From Prorocentrum cordatum (lineage: Eukaryota > Sar > Dinophyceae > Prorocentrales > Prorocentraceae): DNA of 64,000 nucleotides. Shown here in pieces: positions 30,046-40,800 of this stretch. The notes below the pieces were generated by a model that saw only the letters and a list, made by a program, of their open reading frames with translations, had not been told where the DNA came from and ran no database searches. The translations under genes were made by a program, and so were the position numbers. Position 1 is the stretch's first letter, and each line of letters begins with the position of its first letter. Location of the stretch: contig CAUYUJ010014763.1 in assembly GCA_963575745.1 (NCBI GenBank), positions 216,001 through 280,000 of the forward strand. Direction: 5' to 3'.

Positions 30046-32010
30046 AGGTAGCATGGCAGACCATGGCTTACCAAGGCTTGGCAGGGCTCAGCAAGGCTTA
30101 GCAAGCTTTAGCACGCCTTAACAGGACCTAGCAAGTCCCGGCAAAGCTTACCTTGACATAGCAAGGCTTAGCAGGGCTGCGCAGGGCTTCGCAAGGCTTA
30201 GCAGGGATTAGCCGGGCTTCGCAGGGCTTGTCGGAGCTCAGCAGGGCTTGCCAGGGCCTAGCAAGGCTTAGCGGAGTTCGGTCGAGCTTAGCAGGGCTTC
30301 GCAGTGCATTCCAGGGATGGGCTACGCTCAGCAGGGCTCAGCAAGTAACAGGGCCTTGCAGCGAATAGCAAGGTTTACCAGAGCCTAGCAGAGCTTCGCA
30401 GTGCCAAGCAGGGCCTAGCAGCGCTTGGCAGGGCTTAGCAAAGCTTGGCAGGGCATAACAGGGCTTCGCAGGTAGCAGAGCCTAGCAGATAATATCAAGG
30501 CTTAGCGCGGCCTAGCAGGGCCCAGCAAGGCTTATCAGGACTTAGCAGGGCTTACGAATGTTTAGCAGGGCTCATCATGGCTTACCAAGGCCCGGCAGGG
30601 CTGAGCAGGGCTGAGCAGGGCTTAGATTGCTTGGCAGGGCTTTGCAGGGCCGAGCCAGATTCTGCATGGCTTAGCAAGGCTCAGCAGGGCTTCGCAGAAC
30701 CTGGCAAAGCTCAGCAAGGTTTAGCAGGTCCTTGCAGGGCTTAGCTGGGCTTAGCAGCGCTTAGCATGGCGCAGCAAGGCTTGGCAGGTCTTAACAGGCT
30801 TTGTTTAGCAAGGTTGACCAGGCCTAGGCAGGGCTTCGCAGACTGAACCTCGGACCGCGCTCGGACCACGCCTAGCAGGGCTTAGCAAAGCTTGGCCTCG
30901 GACCGCGCTCGGACCACGCCTAGCTTAGCAAGGCTTAGCAGGGCTTCGCAAAGCTTAGCAGGGCTTAGCTAGGCTTTGCAGGGAGTAGCAGGGCTTAGCG
31001 GGGCTTAACAAAGTTTAGCAGGGCTTAGCAGGGCTGAGCAGGACTTAACATTGCTGTGCAAGGCCTAGCAGGGCCTAGCAGGGCTGATCAGGAGTTAGCA
31101 AGGCTTAGCAATGTTTAGCAGGGCTTATCCGGGCTTGCCAGGGCCTGGTAGGGCCGAGCAGGGCTGAGCAGGTTTAGCAGGGCTTAGCCTCGGACCACGC
31201 ATGCACCATTCCCAGCAGGCCATCGCAGGGCGTAACAGGGCTGAGCAGGGCCTGCCTAGCAGGGCGGAGCTAGCACGACTTGGCAGGGCCCTGCACACAG
31301 CGTATCAGGGCTTAGCAGGGACTAGCAAGATTTAGCATGGCTTAGCAAGGCTACGCAGGGCTCCCCAGAGCTCAGCAGAGCTTGGCAGGGTTTAGCAGGG
31401 CCAGCAAGGCTCAGCAAGGCTTGGCAGGGCTCATTGACCAGGCCTTGGCAAGGCTTAGCAGGGCCCAGCAGGGCCGAGCAAGGCCAAGCAGGGCTTAGCC
31501 TCGGACCACGCATGCTCGGACCACTCCTAGCAGGCCATCGCAGGGCGTAGCAGGGCCTTCCTAGCAGGGCTTCACAGAGCGAAGCAAGGCCTAGCAAGGC
31601 CAAGCAGTGCTCAGCAGGGCTTAGCAAGGCTTAGCACGGCTTAGCAAGGCTTAACAAGGCTTAGCAAGACCTAGCAGGGCTTAGCAGGGCTTCGCAGGGC
31701 CTAGCCGGGCTTAGCCTCACACCGCGCTCGGACCAGGGCATCGCTGGGCTTAGCAGGGCTTTGCCTCGGACCAAGCTCGGACCACGCCTAGCAGGCCATA
31801 GCAGGGCGTAGCAGCGCTGAGCAGTGCTGAGCAGGGCCTGCCTAGCAGGGCTTAACTAGCAGGGCTTAGCAGGGCTTAGCAGGGCCCTGCGCAGGGCGCA
31901 GCAAGGCTTAGCAGGGCTTGGCAAGGCTTCGCAAGGCCTAGCAGGGCTTAGCAAGGCCCCTCGGCCCGCAGGGCTTAGCAGGGCTTGCAGGGCTTAGCAC
32001 GGCCTACCAG
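30046..32010. repeat. 10-bp satellite, right block
   Basis: About 2 kb of the same AGCAGGGCTT satellite. Inserted within it are repeated words CCTCGGACC...GCTCGGACCACGCCTAGC at about 30848, 30896, 31188, 31499, 31713 and 31764, so a higher-order module is interspersed in this block but not in the left one. Confidence 0.95.
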
Positions 32011-33000
32011 GGATAGAAATCCACAGAGATCTGGGCTAGATCCTTGACATTCGTTGCGACACCCCCTCTTGGCCTTATTGGGGCGGCCACCGATGGATGT
32101 TGTTTTTTCTGTTTGCGGCGGGTGCTAAGTTTATCGTTCTGCGAAAACTGCCCGCCTGGAATATTGAAAACCGCGTGCTAAGAATAACCAAGGGGGTTTC
32201 TTAATGCCTGGTCAGGGCTACTGTTTGGGGTTTACGCCGGCGGGCACATGATCATGTGAACAAAGGACAGGAGGAAACAGACGAAACGGGAAGTCGAGAC
32301 ATGCCTTGGCTATCACCAGCACTCCTGGCACATGCTTCACTCGCCCCCAGGTCCTCAAGCATGCATTCCTCAGTCCTCCACCCTGTCCCCGCCCAACCCG
32401 CCGCACGACGTCAGCTCGACTGCAGGAAATCGTGTACAGCTCGCCGACGCATTAAAGTTTAATGCGTCGGTTGCATCATTAAACTGTGAACAAAAGTTGT
32501 TTTCCTGATTCCAGCTGGGCACCTGTGGCCCAACAGAAAAGACACCAGGAATAGTATCCGCCGACCTCTATTGCAGGGGCCACCAGGCTGCGAACATCAG
32601 GCTTCAGCAGCTCATGTAATGTGTAGTTCACATCAGCGAAATGAAACAGCGCTGAGAGAATCCCGAGGGGGTCAACAATTTGGCAACTATAGTTTGCCAG
32701 CTAGCATGTTTCAAAGCACAAAACTGATCAATTTCTCGGGACATGGGATTCGGAGTGTCCGAGGACGCGCGCGACACCGTACAGCCCGAAACAACAACTG
32801 CGCGACTACGCCCAGGGGACGTTTCCTCAGCCCCTGGCCGCCTGGTGGCACGTAACAAACACACACGAGGTCCACTCCCGAGGCCACGATCCTTCGTAAC
32901 AACCTGCAGGCCCGCTCTCCCGAAGACGCGATCCGTACCACAATAGCCTGGCGAAAGATGCGATGGCAACTACCGTAATTTTGAATGTCGTCGTCGGTGG
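32011..33000. other. Unique spacer with a perfect palindrome
   Basis: AT-richer unique sequence after the satellite. No convincing gene; short open frames at 32218-32460 and 32571-32855 are not protein-like. It holds the palindrome at 32444-32470. Confidence 0.5.
32444..32470. repeat. Perfect 27-bp palindrome (13-bp arms, 1-base centre)
   Basis: CCGACGCATTAAA at 32444-32456, a central G, then the exact reverse complement at 32458-32470. In RNA it would need a larger loop; in DNA it is an ideal cruciform. Confidence 0.95.
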
Positions 33001-33054
33001 AGCTCCGTACGGGGCGGAGAATCGTGTAACGGGTTGTACCGAAATTTGCAACGG

Positions 33055-33965
33055 GGGCAGCATGCAAACTGTGTCACTGGGGCCTTCGGTGGAGCTCCTT
33101 TGATGCGGCCGCGAAGCGCGTGAGGGGATGTAGCCAAATAGGCGGGCGAGACGCATGCGAATACTGTTACGGGGGCCCTGGGTGGAGCCCCCATGGGGCC
33201 ACGTAGCGTGGGAAAGGACGGGGGAGACGCATGCGAACCCTGCCGCTGGATCCCTGTATGGGCTCACGAAACGTGTGAGCGGCGTGCCGTAATGAAGGGG
33301 CGAGACGCGTGCGAACCATGCCACTGGGGCCTTCGGTGGAGCCCATATTGGGGCCACAAAGCGCGCGAGGGGCGTGCCGTGGTGGCCGGGATGAACCGCA
33401 TGAAAACCCTGCCTCTGGGGCCTTGGGTGGAGTCCCCTTACGGGGCCACGAGACATGTGAGGTGCGTGCCGCAATAGGCGGAGGAGACGCATGCGAACCC
33501 TGCCCATAGGGCCCTTGATGGAGCTCCCTATTGGGGCCACGAAGCGTATCAAGGGTGATAGGCGGGAGAGACGCATGCGAACCCTGCCACCAGGGCTCTG
33601 GGTATGGGGCCACAAAAAAGTGTGAGTGGTGTGCAGTGATGGATTGGGGAGACGCATGCGATCCCTGCCACTGAGGCCCTGGGAGAAACTCCCTATGGGG
33701 CCTGAGGGGTGTGCCAGAATAGACGTGGGAGACGCATCCGAACCCTGCCAATGGGGCCCTGGGTGGAGCCCCCTTATGAGGCCACGAAGCGTGTGAGGGG
33801 GGTGTGCCGTGACGGAAGGGGGAGACGCATGCGAACCTTGCCACTAAGGCCTTAAGTCGAGGGGTGTGCCGTAATAGGCGGGGGAGACACATGCGAACCC
33901 TGCCACTGGGGCCTTCCGTGGAGCTCCGTATCGGGCCACGAAACGCGTGAGGGGTGTGCCGAAAT
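33055..33965. repeat. Minisatellite of about 85 bp
   Basis: About ten degenerate units, each with GAGACGCATGCGAACCCTGC, GGGGCC..TGGGTGGAGC, CCACGAAGCGTGTGAGGGG and TGCCGTAATAGGCG words; spacing ranges from about 74 to 93 bp. Minus-strand frames of the type FVAPI..PP and HASPP are repeat artefacts. Confidence 0.9.
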
Positions 33966-34039
33966 TGTTGACTGATGCGAAGAGCAGAAGTGAGGAGGAG
34001 ACGCGGGGGTCGTCTGTTCAAAACGAAGACCCGCCGCCA

Positions 34040-34720
34040 TAAGATAGTTGCGAACTACCGCTCCGAGCCTTCGACGCCACGATCCTGGGCAACAGGCACC
34101 GAGGCCACGATCCTCTGTGAAAAGCAGTGGGTGGGTCCGCGCCTTCGATGTCACAACCTCTCTGTAAAAAGCTATGGGCCACTCCCGTCGAGGCCACGAC
34201 CCGTCGAAACAAACAGCACACTGGCGCCTTCGAGGGCGCGACGCTTGCCCGAAGCTGTGGGCCCGCGCGTTCGACGCCACGCTGCCGCGCAGCCAGCGGT
34301 GCACCCGCGCCGTGGAGGCCGCGGTCCCCCGTCCAAAAAACAAAATGTCTCGCGCCGGCGAGGCCACGGTTCCGCGTGAGAAAACCAATGGGCCCGAGCC
34401 TTCGAGGCCACGCGCCCCAGCAGGCAACGGTGCACCCGCGCCTCCGAGCTCTCGACCCGTGGGGCAAGAAAACACGCTTCGAGGCCACGCCTCGTGCCTA
34501 ACAAAAACAGCGGGCCCGCGCCCTCGAAGCCACGACCCCGTGGGAGAAAAAGCTGTGGCTTCCGTGCCTTCGAAGTCACGGTCCCGCGTCATATAGACAA
34601 ACTGTCGGCCCGCGCCTCCGAGGCCACGGTGCCCTGGAGAAACAACGACCGGTCCGCGCCTTCGAGGCCACGAGCCCTCGCAGAAGCCTTCGAGGCCGGG
34701 ACCCGCGAGACAACCAGCCA
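34040..34720. repeat. Minisatellite of about 50 bp
   Basis: Degenerate units built from GGGCCCGCGCCTTCGAGGCC then ACG and an A-rich word (GAAAAACAA). An isolated unit-like word sits at about 32868-32895. It directly follows the 85-bp array but has a different unit. Confidence 0.85.
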
Positions 34721-35444
34721 GCCCTCCAACCGGCCAGCCCTCCAACCCTCTGTCGCCCAGCCAGCCTGCTAGCTGGCCGGCCTGCCGACAACCCATCGAG
34801 CTGCCAGCCTGCCTGCGCGCCAGCCGGCCCCATCGGCCCAGCCGCGCAGGCAGTCTGGGGGGGGGGGGGGAAGGGGCGGGTCCGGCGGCAGAGGGCGAAG
34901 CCCTTCAGATGGCTCTGAACAGACACTGCATCTAAAAGCCGATTGGAAGGGCAACCTGTCTACTGTAAGAAGAGAGATTGCAGTGAACCGTTGAGTCCCA
35001 GCCCAAGCGGTTTTAGAACACGAACCTAGGAAGACGCTTGGAGGAGTCCCCAACTTAAAGCCCAAGCGCGAACCCGCAGCGGAGCCAGTTGCCCTCGCGA
35101 CGGAGCTTGGCGAGGCCCTGTTCCAAATGACGCCAGACTGCCCAACCCTCCTTCTCGCCGACTGCCTCACCCCTCCTCCCGCACTGCTCCCCTTTTCCCT
35201 ACGTCGGGCACACGCTAAAAGGGATGAACTGGGGATCCGTGGATCGGTCGCGCTGGCGCCAGATCCAAGGATCCTGGAAGGCACTCCCGAAGCATGAGGC
35301 TAGTTCTGCCTGATTTGGCGACGAAGCGTGCGACTCTGCATGGAAGTGGGCCCACGTCTGCGCGTCCTCGACTCTGCTGCTGCTCTTCGCCCTCCCGTGC
35401 TGGAGGCGGCCGTGGGGTCTGAACTGGATAGGCCTCGAAAGTGT
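34721..35444. other. Spacer, no gene seen
   Basis: Begins with CCAGCC/GGCCAGCC repeats (34725-34830) and a G-run near 34857-34870. GGATCC words occur at 35230-35275. No coding sense was found on either strand. Confidence 0.5.
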
Positions 35445-35460
35445 CGGTCAAAAAGGGGGA

Positions 35461-35673
35461 TACAGTCGGGGAGACGTAAGACCCGGGTACGGGGGACTCG
35501 GAAATCCCCGACGAGGTCGTCAAAAAAATGACGAGGCCGAGCCTGCATTTTGACGAGGCCTCCCGCTGCAGACATCCCACAAAACTCCTCCTCGTCAAAA
35601 TCCGAGGCGCGGTCGTCAAAAAGAAATGGCGAACCCGAGTCCCGGCAAACCCGGGTCTTACGCTCCCCCGATA
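35461..35673. mobile_element. Fold-back element with imperfect ~45-bp arms
   Basis: The left arm contains CGTAAGACCCGGG (35475-35487) and the right arm its complement (35650-35662), with matching flanks GATACAG/CGATACAG and GGGGACTCGG/CCCGAGTCCC. Both arms also carry GACGAGG and GTCAAAAA words further in, at about 35506-35545 and 35585-35620. The length is about 210 bp and it is non-coding. No clear target duplication. Confidence 0.65.
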
Positions 35674-35929
35674 CAGTACAGACAAATCCGCTCAAAATCT
35701 GTCCGCGGACCCCTCCCAAGGTCCACGTGGTGCGATTCTTCACCCCGGATCCGTCTTAAGACGGCCGGAGACCAGCAACAACAAAACCTTCCCGAACCCA
35801 GAACCCCGAACCTCTTCAACCACTTCCTCAGGGCCAGAGCCGGGCCGCCTCAGACCCCAGCGGCTCTGATTCCCGTGCGCTTCCTCCTCCTCCCCAGACC
35901 CCCGACGTCATGATTTGCTCATGACGTCG

Positions 35930-36075
35930 ACCCCCGAGGTCTGGACCCATTCCCGGGGACCGGTTTTTCGTCCTGAATCGCTGCTTGACGCTCCCGAGGG
36001 CCGATGAGGGCCCCCCGAGGCCGAAAAAAACGAAACACCTCCCGTCCGGATTTTTCTCATAACTCGAGGGGGTCT
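35930..36075. repeat. Dispersed repeat R, copy 1
   Basis: Contains GGACCGGTTTTTCGTCCTGA (35957-35976), then GAGGGCCGATGAGGGCCCCC, GAGGCCGA and GAGGGGGTCTGGG. The same words in the same order occur at about 56888-57010. Weaker echoes are at 54770-54845 and 56350-56440. Confidence 0.75.
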
Positions 36076-36882
36076 GGGTCCATCTTCCCCTTCCCACCCC
36101 TCCCGCGCGCATCTGCGGCCTGCCCCCTCCCCTACTGGGGCCCGCGGGCCCCCGGCCTCGCGGCCGGCCGGCCTCGCCTGGGTGTGAGCCAACATGCGAG
36201 GTCACGCCATGTCCGCCCAAGCTCTTCGCAGGGGACTCGACCTCGGACGTGTCCGACTTCGCGCGGGCACGTTGGGCCTCCCAGGGCACGCGCCAGCCTC
36301 GCGGCTTCGCGCGGCCGCCCTGGAGAGGGCAGCCGTCCTGCCACGGGCCGCGACCTGCCTCACCTGCGGCGTCTTGGATCCAAGCTGCGGTCGTGCCTGC
36401 GGCAAGGCTGCCGCGGTGCGAGCTGGACACGAAGGCGGCACGGAGGGCCGGGAGGGCCGCAGACGGCCACAGCGCCCTCAAAGGGTGAACCACTTCGGAT
36501 TGCACAAGCCGCGACAGGCGGCGCGCGGCCATCTCTCTTCGCGACCCCACGGGTGACGCAACGGTTCCCCGACGACCGCCCGCGGGCACCGTGCCGCGGT
36601 TGTGCCGAGCATGCTGACAAAAGCATTTGGGATTGTCTGGGGGGGCCGGTGTGTAGGGGCACCGCAGGGGCGTGAAGCGGACCGTCCGAGACGATCGCCG
36701 CCGCGGCGTTTGATGCGCGAGCCTTCGAATCAAGGCGTTCCTGGCGCGCCTCCATGTGAGGGGTGAAAGAAACACCCGGATATGACGGGGTAGGACCTCT
36801 GCAGGCCGCTAGCCAAGTTGACCTGACTCGAAAAAGCCACGGACCACTTCGATGCCGAGGGAACCCGCAGCAATTTGCATCT
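36076..36882. other. No identified gene
   Basis: Both strands have open frames of 70-270 codons but none reads convincingly. It could hold decayed 3' sequence of LINE B. Confidence 0.35.
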
Positions 36883-37669
36883 TCACCCACATCTGGAAGT
36901 TGGGGTGCGAGGCCCGCGTGACCCATCCACTCGTGCTGGTGACTCGAAGTTGCGCCGCCCAGAAGTCTGGAGGAAGTTCGTAACGTACTGCGAGAAGGTT
37001 TCGAGAAGCTTGAACATGAGGACACATCTGTCACAAGTGTCGGATGCTTGGAAGAGGGTGATCGCAGAAGTGATACCAGAGATTGCCGCGGCGTCTGGTG
37101 CGAGACTGGCCTGCGCCCGCCCCGAAGATACCCAGCACCTTGGAATCTTCCGCTGGCAAGCCCTTCTCCCGCTGCTTCCACTTGGCTGAACTGCAGATCT
37201 CGACATCAATGTCCTCGGCGCCTTCCGAGACCAGCCTTGTCTTGGGCATGCCTTCCGGACAGCGAACGCGGGCCACACCCCTGACGGCGTGCTGGGCCTC
37301 GGCGTTCTTGGTCCAGAAAATGTCTGCACCGCGGCGTATACTTTCGGTGGCAGCCAGGACGCGAGGGTCATCTTGAAGGTCCGCTCGGAGTTCGATTCCC
37401 CGCTCAGGGTTGCGATCAAGATACTCCAAACCCAACGGCGCAAAGCGCGCCCGAAGAGCATGGGTGAGATGGCTGCTTGGAAGAAGGTGCGGGGACAGAA
37501 GAGTCTTCATCGCTCGAAATGCTGGCGAGCACAGAGGGTGTAGATGCGCGCGTCTGGGCCACCACCTGCTTGCACACCGCCGAGTACTTTGTGTCTTGAG
37601 GATCGCCTGGGGCAGCAGGCCCACCATGATTCGTGACGCAGGCTCAAGAACGGGCACGGCCCTATCCAC
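36883..37669 (-). pseudogene. LINE B C-terminal region
   Basis: After the RT, frames alternate: VPVLEPASRIMVGLLPQAIL, then ARFAPLGLEYLDRNPERGIE, LRADLQDDPRVLAATESIRR and FWTKNAEAQHAVRGVARVRC, and in another frame ITLFQASDTCDRCVLMFKLL. The first phrases match the post-RT region of dinoflagellate LINEs. The last part could belong to another gene. Confidence 0.5.
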
Positions 37670-38444
37670 AACGGCCGAAGGCAGGCTCCAGCTATCGTCT
37701 CTCGAACTTCCGATCTGCCAGGGCAGCTTTCAAGGGCAGCAATGCCATGTTCGGGCTTGGCCGCCCCACTTCTTGGCTTGATAGGGACATGCGCGCGAGC
37801 AGGAGCACAGTCAATTCCAAGATGTTCAATTGCGTTTCTTCCGTTGGGGGCTGACCATCGTTGTCGCTTACGCGCTTTCTCGACAAATGCCAAACATTAG
37901 CATCAAAGTGTTGCGTAATGGCCAATCCTCCATCAGATCAGCCTTCGACTTCGCGGTGGTACTGCGATCATCCATTAACGCCCCTCCAGAAGCTGGGGCG
38001 CACCGCCATGGTGCCAGTGCTGTTACCATTTCGCCTGGCGCAGCGCTGTCTCCTTTGTGGTAGTCCACGCTGGACAAACAGCGGTGGGGCGACCTCCGCG
38101 TTCGCGCAGCAGATACGTGGCCCCTTCCAAGCGCTCAGGCAAGTACGCGAGACTGAACCTGGACCAGCTTGGGCCGCGGGCGCCGCGGCAACTTCTCCAT
38201 GATCAGAATGATCGTACGCTTTGGCAAGATCAAATTCCAAGACACATCGAGCGTCGTCCGCGAGCCGCGCGGACACCGCGTGCGCCGCCGCGAACCCACG
38301 CTTGCAATCATATTGAGCTTCACATGGTTGAGGAAGCGATGTAGCCAACGCTGTCGCCCATGCTCTCAGTAATGATGATGCCACCGAGATCGGGCGGCTC
38401 TCGTTCTCATCTTCCAGGGAGTGCCGACTTCTCGCCAGGGGCAC
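37670..38444 (-). pseudogene. LINE B reverse transcriptase
   Basis: The minus strand reads RPISVASSLLRAWATALATS, then motif A in VLEFDLAKAYDHSDH, then FVQRGLPQ. A frameshift at about 38052-38058 follows, after which GDSAAPGEMVTALAPWRC continues; together these form the GLPQGD motif. The catalytic pair is in ALMDDRST (GAT GAT at 37967-37972). A second frameshift precedes ARKRQRWSAPNGRNAIEHLG, the thumb region. At least two indels disable it. Confidence 0.8.
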
Positions 38445-39195
38445 AACTGTTTGGCCACGGCGAGTGACAGGTCACCTTCGCATTACATTGCTAGGGTAGC
38501 CGTAGCAAGCCACATCTCATACACTTCACCCAGCATAAAAAAGTGGCGCCTTGGCCAGTAGCTGGAGCTCTGCGCCTGACCGCCCATCCACGCCCGGAGC
38601 ACCTCGGGTGTTCAGGACGGCCTTGAGAAAAACTTGCTTTGATGGGACCCAGCTTCGATCCTTTGCCGATTGGGGAAATTCAGCACCTTGATCTTACTTC
38701 TGCCAAAGATCCACCAGAGGCTGCGAATCATATGCACGCGGCGCCCATGCCGCTTCCCAGTCCGCCCGCGTACCCACTGCATCAAGGGCTGGCACAGGAG
38801 CAGCTTGCTTGAAGCAGGGTGTGGAACATTCCGAAGGTCCGCATTCCATGTGGAAAACTTTGAAGCGCAGTTCCCGCGTCGCTCATTTGTCATCTTCATC
38901 GTCTCCTTGGATATCTACTTCGATATAGCTTCAAGAGCCTGACCGTGCGAGAGTCACCCATTGAAAGGGGGAACGCACGCCGTCGAGGCAGAGCTGGGCG
39001 TAAGAGGACATGAGCTCAGGATCGATCGGACATTGGACTCGTGCTTGCTGCCGAACTCGCAGGCTGCCCCGTTGATGGAGACGTCGCAACCTGCGAAGAG
39101 CTAATGGACTCACCCAACTGGTGTGGAGCTGGAGGGGCTGTCGGTCTCGAAAGCGTCGGTCCCTTTGGCCGCTCCGTCTTGCGCTCAACTCGGAC
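38445..39195 (-). pseudogene. LINE B endonuclease-RT linker, heavily decayed
   Basis: Frames change several times. Phrases such as FSTWNADLRNVPHPASSKLL (38.83 kb) hint at former coding but no domain can be named. Confidence 0.3.
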
Positions 39196-40078
39196 CTAGT
39201 GCTTGGCCGCCGCCAGCTGGAGCCCCGCTTCTGCCCGTTCATGCCGCGTCCACCATTGCTTGTCGACGGGTGCCGATGGAGCTGCTGATGGTTGAGATGC
39301 ATCTAGAGCTGCTTTGATGTCGTTGATATCGCGCTGGCTCACGAACGCCATTCGGTCTGGAGCGAAGCCCGCCGTGTGCTTCAGGCGCGCGAGCTGCCGC
39401 GCAGGTACCGCAGTGGGCACCCGAAACTTGCGCCATCCATCATGGGGGGCTCCATGGACAAAACTGACAATATCCAACATTGGGGGCTCTCCAGGGCAGG
39501 CTGTCCAGCGGAGGGCTCGAGACGGCGATGTCCCCGCGATCGTAGTCGGGGGGCCCGCTGCCGCCAGGTGCCACGGTGGTGAGAGGGGCCCGAGGTATCT
39601 GGTGCACCAGTTCAGGTCGCCGATGAGCAGTGCGTCGTCGCCGAGAGACTGGCCGGGGCCCAAAACTTTTGCCAGCCAGACGCTGTCGCCGCGCTGTGGG
39701 CCGTTGGCCGAGAGAGACCACGGCGGCGAAGGAGGTCTTGACGGCCACGCCACGATGATCATCTAAAAACTTGTTTCGGAATGCGTTGACTTTCCCAGTG
39801 CTCTTGCGCCAGACCACAGCCGCACCTCCTCGGATCACGGCCCCATAGCGGGAACGATTTGCTGGAGGAGGAGCTGAGAAGGCAATGCCCCAGCCCAAAC
39901 TGCTCGCGAATTGAATCAGCCACCGCGGACGAGCACTGGCCAGTCGATCTTCTTGCCGTGCCATGAAGTCTAGTTGAAGATCATCGGCCTGACGAAGGAC
40001 TGCTTCGGCGCGAGCCCTGTCGAGGCACGCGACGTCGACGCATCCAACTGAACATTGGCGAGCGCCACCTCTGCCCAA
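39196..40078 (-). pseudogene. LINE B endonuclease domain
   Basis: Begins with ALANVQLDA in the upstream frame, then ADDLQLDFMARQEDRLASAR in the next, giving the QE of APE-type endonucleases. NRSRYGAVIRGGAAVVWRKS follows. After another shift near 39760 it reads GDDALLIGDLNWCTRYLGPL, the GD-x-N motif, and ends in an Ala-rich tail at 39196. The nuclease nicks target DNA for priming; this copy is frame-broken. Confidence 0.7.
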
Positions 40079-40113
40079 GAGCGGGGGCCAGAAGCCTCCG
40101 CAGCCGAAGATAG

Positions 40114-40797
40114 TCAGGGCACGGCTGCCCTGGCTTGGATATCCTGGAGCTTCTTCTTTGCTGCTACGGCGAGCATATTCCTTCGCTTCCGCGCCTCCTT
40201 GTACTTCTCCTCGGCTGCCTCAGGGTTCTGCTGGCGCCGCATCTTCATCTTGGCTCGGTGGCGAGCCCTTTGCTGCTTGTAGCGGTCGGGGTGGGCCGCG
40301 CGGTGCGGGGCGGCGCGCCCCGCGTGCCGGGCTGCGGAGACCCCGGCACGGGCCTGGACCAGAATCCTCTCCCGCCTCTCTCCCGTCTCGTTCCGCTTCC
40401 GCTGGTTTGCGGCAGCGCTCCACTTCTTGCACTTGTCGATCCACAACTGGCCGCGCTCCTTGCCCATCGCCGCGATCAGGAGCTGGGGCTTGGTTGCCGT
40501 GATGATGCGCTCGTTGCAGGGCGAGTGCCCAGCTGCGCCGCACCACTTCCTGTAGACTTGGCATCTATTACATCTGAAACGCTCGGGCGGAAGATCTTTC
40601 GGATCGTCAAAGCCGAGCTGGCAGAAACCTCCAGGGAACTTAGTTGGCCGCGCGCTGAGCCACTTCTCGCACTGTCTCTCCATCTCGGCACGGCGCGCAG
40701 GACGGGAGACCCCTTGTTTGTTCAGGGCGCCCGCCTGCTGATGCACCGCGGTGCACTTCGGGGCCTCCGTCTCACCTCGGCAGGCCTTCCAAGGATG
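40114..40797 (-). CDS. LINE B Cys-containing basic ORF segment
   Basis: This continues the ORF1 frame after a TGA at 40798-40800, reading HPWKACRGETEAPKCTAVHQ, then EKWLSARPTKFPGGFCQLGF, PPERFRCNRCQVYRKWCGAA and a strongly basic tail (YKEARKRRNMLAVAAKKKLQ). The C-x2-C and flanking Cys/His suggest a nucleic-acid-binding ribbon. It ends at a TGA at 40114-40116. Because sense continues across the upstream stop, ORF1 and this segment were probably one protein, or the TGA separates two ORFs as in LINE A. Confidence 0.6.
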   Translation of the reverse strand, partial: HPWKACRGETEAPKCTAVHQQAGALNKQGVSRPARRAEMERQCEKWLSARPTKFPGGFCQLGFDDPKDLPPERFRCNRCQVYRKWCGAAGHSPCNERIITATKPQLLIAAMGKERGQLWIDKCKKWSAAANQRKRNETGERRERILVQARAGVSAARHAGRAAPHRAAHPDRYKQQRARHRAKMKMRRQQNPEAAEEKYKEARKRRNMLAVAAKKKLQDIQARAAVP

Positions 40798-40800
40798 TCA

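Noticed and set aside
28021-32010. Telomeric repeat
   Set aside because: The unit is 10 bp AGCAGGGCTT, not TTTAGGG or a variant, and is highly degenerate and internal.
37385-37410. tRNA B-box-like GTTCGATTCCCCGC
   Set aside because: No matching A-box, acceptor stem or terminator; it lies within the LINE B coding relic.
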